From an uncultured Dorea sp. (lineage in GTDB: Bacteria; Bacillota; Clostridia; Lachnospirales; Lachnospiraceae), in the NCBI GenBank assembly GCA_910584575.1, contig CAJUBG010000060.1, positions 1-22,166 of the forward strand: DNA of 22,166 nt. Direction: 5' to 3'. A program made the position numbers and the translations under genes. Of this stretch, positions 1 through 5,788 are shown piece by piece (positions within the stretch are counted from its first letter, which is position 1; every line of letters starts with the position of its first letter). The notes beneath the pieces were generated by a model. That model saw only the letters and a list, made by a program, of their open reading frames with translations, searched no databases and was not told the origin of the DNA.

Positions 1-995
1 TCCTCTTTATTCTCAGAGAACTTCGTAACACCCAGAGCCTCAGGAAGCGCCATGGTAACGGTAGCTTTTGCATCCTTCCCTGGAACCAGAATTGGTGTAA
101 TCTCCCCGATTACACTGCAATCGTCCTCATTAGTGCTCTTTGATACAAAAGAAGTCGGGCCGGTCAGGAAATTAGCCGAGCCAGACAAAATACGCTTGTA
201 AGCATCCATGCCGGAGGAAGTCTTATCTGCAGGATCCACCAGCTCATCCTTAATCAAATTCTCCTCATACTTCAGAGCCGCAAGCACAGAATCCTTATTC
301 AAAGTCCCGTCATCGTTAAATACAACGCCGTTCATAGTATAGGCAAGCCACATCAGATATGTGGAGGTCTTCTCCTCTGCATTCAACGGCAGGGCAAAAG
401 GATAATCACACACACCCTTCTCTTTCAGGGTCTTACAATTCTGGTAAACCTCATCCCATGTCTGAGGCTCGCCGCTTATTCCCGCGTCCTCATACTGCTT
501 TGTATTGTAGTAAGACAGACGGTAATCATTGGCATACGGAATAGCAAGCACTTTTCCGTCCTTAGTAAATGTCTCCAACGTCGGCATATCTGACTTTACA
601 TCATCAGCTACCTCAAGGGGCTCCAGCCAGTCTGCGGCATAGAATTCACCGACCCAGGACCAGTCCACCTCTACAACATCCGCCACGGCCTGTCCCCCCG
701 CAGCCGCTGTTACCAGCTTGTCACGGATATCATCCCATCCAACCTCATTTACAACGACTTCGATCCCCGTCTCGTCGGTAAATTCTTTGAGCTGCTCATC
801 TGCGGGAATCGCCCAATCGGGAGCCATAAAGGTGATACTGCCCCCTTCTTTACTTTCTTTCTCATCCTTGTCCGTACTCTCTGCACCGTCCGTATTAGGC
901 TGCGTATCGCCGGAATCCTCTTTACCGCCGCAGCCTGCTGCCATAGACGCAGCCATAGACGCAACAAGTAACATACTGATTAATTTCTTTTTCAT
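1..995 (-). CDS. Sugar ABC transporter substrate-binding lipoprotein (3' end beyond window)
   Basis: The frame is open from an ATG at 993-995 to the window edge, giving 331 residues without a stop, so the C-terminus is missing. The N-terminus is a lipoprotein signal: KKK, a hydrophobic stretch and a lipobox ending A-A-G-C with Cys22, followed by an acidic Ser/Asp/Glu linker. The mature part has the family-1 extracellular binding-protein pattern, including an early DWAIP segment, ETGIEV, AGGQAVADVVEVD, LAIPYANDYRLSYYN, and PQTWDEVYQNCKTLKE. The protein would be anchored outside the membrane and deliver a carbohydrate to a permease. The permease genes, if present, lie to the left of the window. 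An AGGAGG ribosome site (1001-1006) fixes the start. A sigma-A promoter and a palindrome lie upstream. The exact substrate cannot be read from the sequence. Confidence 0.88.
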   Translation of the reverse strand, partial: MKKKLISMLLVASMAASMAAGCGGKEDSGDTQPNTDGAESTDKDEKESKEGGSITFMAPDWAIPADEQLKEFTDETGIEVVVNEVGWDDIRDKLVTAAAGGQAVADVVEVDWSWVGEFYAADWLEPLEVADDVKSDMPTLETFTKDGKVLAIPYANDYRLSYYNTKQYEDAGISGEPQTWDEVYQNCKTLKEKGVCDYPFALPLNAEEKTSTYLMWLAYTMNGVVFNDDGTLNKDSVLAALKYEENLIKDELVDPADKTSSGMDAYKRILSGSANFLTGPTSFVSKSTNEDDCSVIGEITPILVPGKDAKATVTMALPEALGVTKFSENKE

Positions 996-1039
996 TGATT
1001 TCCTCCTTCGCAATGACATACAAATAAGTTTCTCCAAAC

Positions 1040-1068
1040 ATTATATCAGTATACGTTTCCGGCTTCAA
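1040..1068 (-). promoter_or_regulatory. Sigma-A promoter of the solute-binding protein gene
   Basis: Read on the minus strand, TTGAAG (1063-1068) and a perfect TATAAT (1040-1045) are separated by exactly 17 bp. The start site would fall near 1033, giving a leader of about 38 nt. Confidence 0.75.
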
Positions 1069-1083
1069 ATTGATATAATCAAT
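1069..1083. promoter_or_regulatory. 15-bp palindrome abutting the -35 box (candidate operator)
   Basis: ATTGAT-ATA-ATCAAT is a perfect palindrome directly against the upstream edge of the -35 box of the binding-protein promoter. That position suits an activator site or a repressor site. No regulator gene is adjacent in the window, so the bound protein is unknown. Confidence 0.4.
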
Positions 1084-1117
1084 ATATAGATGTATTTATT
1101 AATTATATCTATATATT
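1081..1117. repeat. AT-rich inverted repeat in the divergent intergenic region
   Basis: AATATATAGAT (1081-1091) and ATCTATATATT (1107-1117) form a perfect 11-bp inverted repeat with a 15-nt spacer. It lies between the two divergent promoters. It could be an operator or a hairpin. Its AT richness makes chance more likely than for a mixed sequence. Confidence 0.4.
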
Positions 1118-1125
1118 ATTTATTT

Positions 1126-1154
1126 TGAAACAGAAACTCCCTGGGGCACGTCTA
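1126..1154 (+). promoter_or_regulatory. ECF-type promoter of the sigma/anti-sigma operon
   Basis: TGAAAC (1126-1131) and CGTCTA (1149-1154) are separated by 17 bp. This matches the -35/-10 pattern (TGAAAC, 16-17 bp, CGTC) of the Bacillus sigma-W/sigma-M class. It lies 34 bp before an ECF sigma gene, so autoregulation by the encoded factor is the natural inference. The matching sigma has not been tested. Confidence 0.65.
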
Positions 1155-1188
1155 ATATATAGAAGGATAAAAAGGAGGGAAACAGCGC

Positions 1189-1791
1189 ATGGATGAATTG
1201 GTACAAAAAGCCAAGCAAAAGGATGCAGAAGCTTTTGAAAAGCTAATCCGCCTGCATATGCAGAGTATGTACAAAGTCGCCAAGGCATATCTCTCGTCTG
1301 ACGAAGATGCCGCAGACGCGATACAGGAAGCCATTATAACATGTTACGAGAAAATCTCATTTCTCAAAAATAATGCTTATTTCAAAACATGGATGATAAA
1401 AATACTTATGAGTAAATGCTATAATATTTTAAGAAACAAAAAAATGTCGGATTTCTCAGAAAAACCGACAGAGCAGCCGATTTATGACAGAAGCTTTGAA
1501 GCACTGGAATGGAAAGAGGTTATCCGGCTTTTAGATGAAAAATACCGCTTGGTTATGGTGCTCTACTATGTAGAAGGTTTTCGTACCGGAGAGATTGCCC
1601 AGATTCTTGACATGAACGAAAACACAGTACGCACCCGCCTGAAACGCGGACGGGAAGAACTCAGGAACATTTATCTCAATGACAGAAGGAGGGAGAAGCC
1701 GAATGGAGGAAAGAAAAATATGGCTCGAAAAGCTGCAAAAGGAAATCGAAATACCGGAAATTGTATATCAAAAAGCGGAACAGGCTTTTGA
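1189..1791 (+). CDS. ECF-family RNA polymerase sigma factor
   Basis: This is a 200-residue protein. Region 2 spans about residues 12-85 (DAEAFEKLIRLHMQSMYKVA, DAADAIQEAI, YFKTWMIKILM) and region 4 about 103-160 (LDEKYRLVMVLYYVEGF, EIAQILDMNENTVRTRLKRG). It would direct RNA polymerase to a stress regulon when released by its membrane partner, encoded immediately downstream. The start has a good AAAGGAGG site at 1171-1178. Region 4 ends near residue 163, but the frame continues for about 37 basic residues (RRREKPNGGKKNMARK and on) that overlap the anti-sigma gene by 89 nt. Family members are usually about 160-185 residues, so this tail is unusual. The sigma-70 family call is secure. The regulon is unknown. 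Confidence 0.93.
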   Translation: MDELVQKAKQKDAEAFEKLIRLHMQSMYKVAKAYLSSDEDAADAIQEAIITCYEKISFLKNNAYFKTWMIKILMSKCYNILRNKKMSDFSEKPTEQPIYDRSFEALEWKEVIRLLDEKYRLVMVLYYVEGFRTGEIAQILDMNENTVRTRLKRGREELRNIYLNDRRREKPNGGKKNMARKAAKGNRNTGNCISKSGTGF

Positions 1792-2827
1792 CATAATTCG
1801 TACAACGCAAAATACGGCAGACGCCGGAAAGCCTAAGAGAATAACAAGGGGCCGCAGAAAGAAATATGCCATCTTCATACTGGCGGCAGTTCTCATGATT
1901 GCCACACTGTCAGTCAGCGCCGCCACATATTTTCACTGGAACGATAAGTTTAAGGAAGAATATAAGGTCACACCAGAGATAGAGAAAAAACTGAACGAAA
2001 CTAATACAGCAAAAGAAATAAATCAGTTTACAGAACACGACGGCATACGGTTTGAAGCCGTCCAATCCGTTGCAGACGATACTGCCGCCATTATCGTTGT
2101 AAAAATCTACGGTAACGAGCAGTTTCCATTACGGACACGTATGAACTTCCGCAATGTTGAGGTAAATGTGGGAGATATGGAAGACCAGGTTTCCATGGTG
2201 GGAAATTTTCTTGAGTCAGACTCCTCGGATGCACAGCCGGACGATATATGGCGCGATGGGTGGACATATGAATTAATACTGGTAAATACCGAGGAGGGCA
2301 GCCTGCTTGGCAAAGAAATAACCTTAACCTTCACTGATATTATCGACTCCTACGAAGAAAAGCAGACCCTCACAGAATTGCCTCCCCTTCTGGAATCTGT
2401 ATGGGAGCTTCCAATCGTTCTGGACAATGAGAACACCGGAAAAGAGTATGAGGTGAACCAACAGATAGCAGGAACAGAAGCAAAAGTAAACAAAATCCGT
2501 GTATCCCCTGTCTCCTTCACAGTGGATTTTGACTGGAAACGCCAGATGAAAACAGAAACCGCCTTAGGTGCAAACGGCGAGACAGAAACCTTCGAGCATG
2601 CCGTGAATCCGCCTGAACTTATGGGAATCGTTCTCAAAGACGGAACAGTGCTGGAACATATCACAAATTTTTACAACGGACATTACACCAATGAAGCATT
2701 TACAGAGTACCAGGCAAGAGGGGTATTCACCCAATTCATTGAATATGAGAGCGTACAAGAGCTGATTTTTTATGTGGAGGGTGAAATCGGTATGGAAGCT
2801 GAGAAAGTACATGTGCCGATAAAATAA
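1703..2827 (+). CDS. Membrane anti-sigma factor, DUF4179-type
   Basis: The protein has 374 residues from the ATG at 1703, which sits 10 nt after AGGAGG (1687-1692). An in-frame ATG at 1679 lacks this site. The N-terminal 50 residues are charged and cytosolic, ending in the basic stretch TRGRRKK. One membrane helix follows at about 55-75 (YAIFILAAVLMIATLSVSAA), then a large extracytoplasmic part. Near residue 110 is the DUF4179-like block EHDGIRFEAVQSVADDTAAI, and the C-terminal half resembles the domain often paired with it (VSPVSFTVDFDW, LKDGTVLE). By analogy with this family, the N-terminus holds the ECF sigma factor and the outer part senses a signal or controls proteolysis. Coupling to the sigma gene is shown by the 89-nt overlap. 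The domain name is from memory of the family. Confidence 0.8.
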   Translation: MEERKIWLEKLQKEIEIPEIVYQKAEQAFDIIRTTQNTADAGKPKRITRGRRKKYAIFILAAVLMIATLSVSAATYFHWNDKFKEEYKVTPEIEKKLNETNTAKEINQFTEHDGIRFEAVQSVADDTAAIIVVKIYGNEQFPLRTRMNFRNVEVNVGDMEDQVSMVGNFLESDSSDAQPDDIWRDGWTYELILVNTEEGSLLGKEITLTFTDIIDSYEEKQTLTELPPLLESVWELPIVLDNENTGKEYEVNQQIAGTEAKVNKIRVSPVSFTVDFDWKRQMKTETALGANGETETFEHAVNPPELMGIVLKDGTVLEHITNFYNGHYTNEAFTEYQARGVFTQFIEYESVQELIFYVEGEIGMEAEKVHVPIK

Positions 2828-2850
2828 TATAAAAAATTTATTTAATATGC

Positions 2851-2879
2851 TTGCAATTTTTCCTCACTGGGTATAATAT
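2851..2879 (+). promoter_or_regulatory. Sigma-A promoter of the hemolysin III gene
   Basis: TTGCAA (2851-2856) is followed by overlapping -10 candidates: TATAAT at 2872-2877 (15-bp spacing) and TAATAT at 2874-2879 (17-bp spacing). No convincing terminator separates it from the anti-sigma gene, so some read-through is possible. Confidence 0.6.
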
Positions 2880-2943
2880 AAATATGTCATAACATAGTTT
2901 TAAAAACTACATGTCATGTTTTATCATACTAGGAGGTAGTCAT

Positions 2944-3606
2944 ATGTCACATACACTCGAAGAACATATTAAAGACCCAGGAAGCGCAATCACACATTTT
3001 ATCGGAATGTTAATGGCAATATTCGCGGCTGTTCCTTTACTAATCAAGGCGGCCCATGAACCCGGCAAGATTTACGTAATCTCCATTGCAGTCTACGCTG
3101 TAAGCCTGATTCTGCTGTATGCGGCAAGCACCACATACCATACATTTAACCGTTCGGAGAAGATTAATACGGTATTGAAAAAGGTAGACCACATGATGAT
3201 AAGCGTCCTAATCGCCGGAAGCTATACGCCCATCTGCCTGTTGGTGCTCGGCGGCAGAACAGGGATTACCCTGCTTTGTATCGTATGGGGAATCGCCCTC
3301 GTCGGTATCCTGATTAAAGCCTTCTGGGTGTACTGTCCAAAATGGATATCCTCCGTCCTCTATATCGGAATGGGATGGACCTGCGTGCTTGCGTTTACCC
3401 AGATTTTAAACTCCATGTCTGCTGCCGCCTTCGGATGGCTTCTGGCAGGCGGGATTATCTACACTGTGGGCGGAGTTATATACGCATTAAAGCTTCCGCT
3501 GTTTAACAGCAGGCATCGGTACTTTGGGAGCCATGAGATTTTCCATCTGTTTGTAATGGGCGGAAGCGCGTGCCATTTTGTTGTAATGTATGCCTTCGTA
3601 CTGTAA
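2944..3606 (+). CDS. Hemolysin III / PAQR-family membrane protein
   Basis: This is a 220-residue, seven-helix membrane protein. The start at 2944 (MSHTLEEH) lies 7 nt after AGGAGG at 2931-2936. An upstream in-frame ATG at 2911 has no such site. Family hallmarks are visible: the N-terminal region DPGSAITHFIG, the second-helix AASTTYHTF, KVDHMMISVLIAGSYTP with the conserved Asp, and the C-terminal SHEIFHLFVMGGSACHF with the paired histidines. In PAQR proteins these Ser/His/Asp/His residues bind a metal and suggest hydrolase activity in the membrane. The hemolysin name is historical. The physiological role in Firmicutes is uncertain. The gene is alone behind its own promoter and ends in a shared terminator. 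Confidence 0.92.
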   Translation: MSHTLEEHIKDPGSAITHFIGMLMAIFAAVPLLIKAAHEPGKIYVISIAVYAVSLILLYAASTTYHTFNRSEKINTVLKKVDHMMISVLIAGSYTPICLLVLGGRTGITLLCIVWGIALVGILIKAFWVYCPKWISSVLYIGMGWTCVLAFTQILNSMSAAAFGWLLAGGIIYTVGGVIYALKLPLFNSRHRYFGSHEIFHLFVMGGSACHFVVMYAFVL

Positions 3607-3622
3607 GGCAAATACTGCTAAA

Positions 3623-3659
3623 AGAGGGAAACGGATAAAACTCAGACCCGTTTCCCTCT
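3623..3659. terminator. Hairpin between convergent genes
   Basis: AGAGGGAAACGG (3623-3634) pairs perfectly with CCGTTTCCCTCT (3648-3659) around a 13-nt loop, and a T-rich tail (CTTATTTCTTA) follows on the plus strand. It lies 17 nt after the hemolysin III stop and 2 nt from the convergent GIY-YIG stop, so it probably serves both. Confidence 0.75.
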
Positions 3660-3660
3660 C

Positions 3661-3915
3661 TTATTTCTTATCCGCCTCTCCTGCAACCAGCCTCTCCTTT
3701 TCCTTCTTCCCCATTCTCTTAATTGCGCACTCCCGTCTCATTGCCTCCTCCCTTGTCGGAAACTCCTCGCAATATACCAGCTTTACAGGACGCCTTGACT
3801 TGGTATACTTAGCGCCTTTTCCAGAATTATGCATCTTTATACGCCTTTTAATATCATTCGTCCACCCCGTATATAAAGTCCCGTCCTTACACCTAAGCAT
3901 ATAAGTATAATTCAT
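3661..3915 (-). CDS. GIY-YIG domain protein, YhbQ/YazA (UPF0213) type
   Basis: This is an 84-residue single-domain protein. A degenerate first motif (NYTYMLRC) is followed by LYTGWTNDIKRR, giving the YTG half and the conserved Arg, then KYTKSRRPVKLVYCE and EEAMRRECAIKR with the catalytic-position Glu62. This order and length match the small UPF0213 GIY-YIG family, whose members are proposed DNA-processing nucleases of unclear role. I chose the ATG at 3913-3915 because GGGAG (3923-3927) lies 7 nt before it. An ATG six bases upstream would leave almost no spacing. The gene has its own sigma-A promoter. Confidence 0.9.
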   Translation of the reverse strand: MNYTYMLRCKDGTLYTGWTNDIKRRIKMHNSGKGAKYTKSRRPVKLVYCEEFPTREEAMRRECAIKRMGKKEKERLVAGEADKK

Positions 3916-3946
3916 AACCATTCTCCCGATTCATTCGTATATCAAG

Positions 3947-3974
3947 ATTATATCCTATATTACAAAAAAATCAA
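3947..3974 (-). promoter_or_regulatory. Sigma-A promoter of the GIY-YIG gene
   Basis: On the minus strand TTGATT (3969-3974) and a perfect TATAAT (3947-3952) are 16 bp apart. The -35 box overlaps the T-tract of the terminator of the upstream gene spoIIQ, so the two signals are packed together. Confidence 0.65.
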
Positions 3975-4016
3975 ATAAAGATATCCCATATAGGCAAAAC
4001 TGCCTGCATGGGATAC
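3962..4016 (-). terminator. Intrinsic terminator after spoIIQ
   Basis: TATCCCAT (3982-3989) and ATGGGATA (4008-4015) form the stem, with an inner GGCA/TGCC pairing. On the minus strand the stem is followed by TCTTTATTTGATTTTTTT. It ends the spoIID-spoIIQ unit 34 nt after the stop codon. Confidence 0.8.
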
Positions 4017-4049
4017 CTGAACAAATTCAATCTTTCTGACTTATACCGC

Positions 4050-4802
4050 TTACTCCTCCAGATACTCAACCGGATTAATAGGCTGTCCGTCCTTACGCAT
4101 CTCAAAGTACACGTTGCTTCCTTCAACACTATAATATTTCGTAGGCTGGCTTACATATCCAATCACACTTTTCGCCTCTACATAATCCCCGACTTTCACC
4201 GGAACCTCCTTAAGCTGCCCGTAAAACAGCTCATATCCATTCCCGATATCCACGTTGACCGTCGTACCAGTCTCAGCCGTCACATCAATAGACTTCACAA
4301 TACCTGTTGTCCCGCAGAGCACCTGGTCGCCCTCTGCGCCGGAAATAATCACAGCCGGATTGTACTTATACTGATCCAACGTCTGGAAATACACTGTCTT
4401 GTCCATACTGTAACTCATAATAATCGTGCCGTTTACTGGCCACAACAGTTGGCTGTTCTCGTTAAATGTAATTGCTCTGCTAAGCCCTTCCGTCTGCTGT
4501 ACATCTGTACTGTTTGTCTGCTCTGTCGTATCCTCTGCCACCGGTTCCTCCGGCTTTTCCTCCGGCTCGGCTTCCTCCTTATTATTAATCACAAGGTTAT
4601 TCGCTTCCTCTGCCGGTTCCTTCTTCTTATCATCCTTTGTATCATCTTCTTTTTCTGCCAGTGCAAGCTGCTCCTTTTGCTGCGTCCGTTTGTAGTCATT
4701 GAATGTATATGTTCCCACTAACGCAATAGCTGCCACAAAACAGACCACAGCCGCAACAGTAGCACCCTTCCTTTTCTGTGAAGGTCTTTGCCTTTTGTTC
4801 AT
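4050..4802 (-). CDS. spoIIQ: Stage II sporulation protein Q (degenerate LytM/M23 protein)
   Basis: The protein has 250 residues: a short cytosolic N-terminus, a membrane helix at about 14-33, an acidic Glu/Lys/Pro-rich linker (50-105), and a LytM-like domain (119-247: LLWPVNGTI, YELFYGQL, VPVKVGDYV, GYVSQP, VYFEMRKDGQPINPVEYL). In active M23 peptidases the first metal site is H-x(n)-D and the second is HxH. Here the matching places read NPAVI and NVYFE, so both histidine sites appear lost, as partly in Bacillus SpoIIQ. SpoIIQ is the forespore half of the channel that binds SpoIIIAH across the septum and aids engulfment. Its place directly after spoIID and the sigma-F-like promoter support the name. 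The ribosome site is GAGGTGG. Confidence 0.87.
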   Translation of the reverse strand: MNKRQRPSQKRKGATVAAVVCFVAAIALVGTYTFNDYKRTQQKEQLALAEKEDDTKDDKKKEPAEEANNLVINNKEEAEPEEKPEEPVAEDTTEQTNSTDVQQTEGLSRAITFNENSQLLWPVNGTIIMSYSMDKTVYFQTLDQYKYNPAVIISGAEGDQVLCGTTGIVKSIDVTAETGTTVNVDIGNGYELFYGQLKEVPVKVGDYVEAKSVIGYVSQPTKYYSVEGSNVYFEMRKDGQPINPVEYLEE

Positions 4803-4822
4803 CTTATCACCACCTCTGACTA

Positions 4823-4852
4823 TATTTTTGCCAGATAGTGATAGACTTATTC
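4823..4852 (-). promoter_or_regulatory. Sigma-F-like promoter of spoIIQ
   Basis: On the minus strand GAATA (4848-4852) lies 15 bp before GGCAAAAATA (4823-4832). The second box matches the sigma-F -10 pattern GGnnAnAnTR at every defined base, and the first matches four of five bases of GYWTA. The -35 overlaps the spoIID stop codon. Forespore-specific expression of spoIIQ by sigma-F is established in Bacillus. Applying it here is inference. Confidence 0.6.
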
Positions 4853-5731
4853 TACGTCCAGTAATATTTCTGCGACTTCTTTTATCTCGGTTCCTTCAAA
4901 AAAATATTGCAAAATAGAATCGTATGTACCTCCCTCCTTTGCCATCTCATTTGCAGAATACTGGCTCATTCCAAGTCCATGACCTTCGCCTCTCGTGGTA
5001 ATCCGAATCTGTCCGTTGTAACGCTGCAGCGTGAAACATCCTGAAGCAAGACTGTAATTATTACGAAATTCCTCCCCACTGATATTCTCCTGTCCGACCC
5101 GCACACTCAACACATATCCGGCAGTATCCGTCGCCGTAATCTCCGCATCCATATCCTCCGCCATCACGGTACGAATCTGCTTCTCGTCCTCAATATCATA
5201 AGGGCAGTCCACAATCTTAAGATACGGATAGTCTTCACTCCCTAAAACCTCCTTCCCGTCACGGGTACAGCCATTACTCAGGCGAAAGAACGGCGTCAGC
5301 GCTAGATTTTCCCCATAAAGCAGCACCATTCCCTCCGTATCCTTCCATGCCTCCTCAAGCTTACGGTAATACTTCGGGTATTTACTCCCCCAGGCATCCT
5401 CCATCTGCTTCTGCGTCCAGAACTCCTCCTCAAGCACAGTAGCCTTTCCCGACTCCTTAATCTTGCGGTACACCTCCGTCCGTACCAGAACAGCCTGTGC
5501 CTTCAACGCCTCCTTCTCGTAGGATGCCGGAATCACCTTAGCCATAATCCCGATACAGTATTCCTCAATGGGCATCTCCACTTCCTGTTCCCCACTCTTT
5601 ACCCTCACCCTTGCACTGTCAACGTGAGAATAAGAGGTAATGCTTGACCCATTTAAAAACACTGTAATCACATATGGAAGCAAAATAATGATAATCAAGT
5701 AGCATCCCAGTCTTTTAAGTTTCAGCCGCAT
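4847..5731 (-). CDS. spoIID: Stage II sporulation protein D (SpoIID/LytB lytic transglycosylase)
   Basis: The protein has 294 residues with an N-terminal membrane anchor (about 8-27: GCYLIIIILLPYVITVFL). The SpoIID core contains MPIEEYCIGIMAKVIPASYE-KEALKAQAVLVRT, where Glu74 in EALKAQA corresponds to the catalytic acid, and ends with GEGHGLGMSQYSA. Two cysteines (SNGCTRDG and VDCPYD) match a pair proposed to bind metal in clostridial SpoIID. The enzyme cleaves stem-peptide-free glycan strands during engulfment, in the mother cell with SpoIIM and SpoIIP. The start at 5731 is set by GGGAGGG (5740-5746). The ATG at 5752 would lie upstream of the predicted transcript start. It lies 57 nt after glgP and is followed by spoIIQ, whose promoter overlaps its stop. 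Confidence 0.92.
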   Translation of the reverse strand: MRLKLKRLGCYLIIIILLPYVITVFLNGSSITSYSHVDSARVRVKSGEQEVEMPIEEYCIGIMAKVIPASYEKEALKAQAVLVRTEVYRKIKESGKATVLEEEFWTQKQMEDAWGSKYPKYYRKLEEAWKDTEGMVLLYGENLALTPFFRLSNGCTRDGKEVLGSEDYPYLKIVDCPYDIEDEKQIRTVMAEDMDAEITATDTAGYVLSVRVGQENISGEEFRNNYSLASGCFTLQRYNGQIRITTRGEGHGLGMSQYSANEMAKEGGTYDSILQYFFEGTEIKEVAEILLDVE

Positions 5732-5764
5732 AAAAAATACCCTCCCATACACTGTATGGAAGGG
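5732..5764 (-). terminator. Terminator-like hairpin after glgP that contains the spoIID ribosome site
   Basis: In the minus-strand RNA, CCCTTCCATAC (5754-5764) pairs over 11 bp, with one G-U, with GTATGGGAGGG (5740-5750) around a 3-nt loop, followed by TATTTTTT (5732-5739). This is a strong intrinsic terminator 24 nt after the glgP stop. The 3' arm contains the spoIID Shine-Dalgarno sequence. Confidence 0.75.
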
Positions 5765-5780
5765 TTAATTAATTTATGCA
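5751..5780 (-). promoter_or_regulatory. Sigma-E-like promoter of spoIID
   Basis: On the minus strand GCATAAA (5773-5779) lies 14 bp before CATACAGT (5751-5758). The Bacillus sigma-E pattern is KMATATT, about 14 bp, CATACAnT. The -10 agrees at all defined bases and the -35 at five of seven. The -10 lies in the 5' arm and loop of the hairpin, so the transcript would begin near 5744 with a very short leader. Confidence 0.6.
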
Positions 5781-5788
5781 TAAATATT

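Noticed and set aside
359..1089. Several small plus-strand frames over the binding-protein gene
   Set aside because: The opposite strand carries a continuous lipoprotein frame with a signal sequence and promoter, which explains the region.
3623..3659. Long stem considered as the end of a mobile element
   Set aside because: Its place between two convergent stop codons and its T-rich tail are fully explained by termination.
4008..4721. A 237-codon plus-strand open frame
   Set aside because: It starts in the spoIIQ terminator and reads antisense to spoIIQ. Its Leu/Ile/Cys/Phe-rich composition reflects the reverse of an acidic linker.
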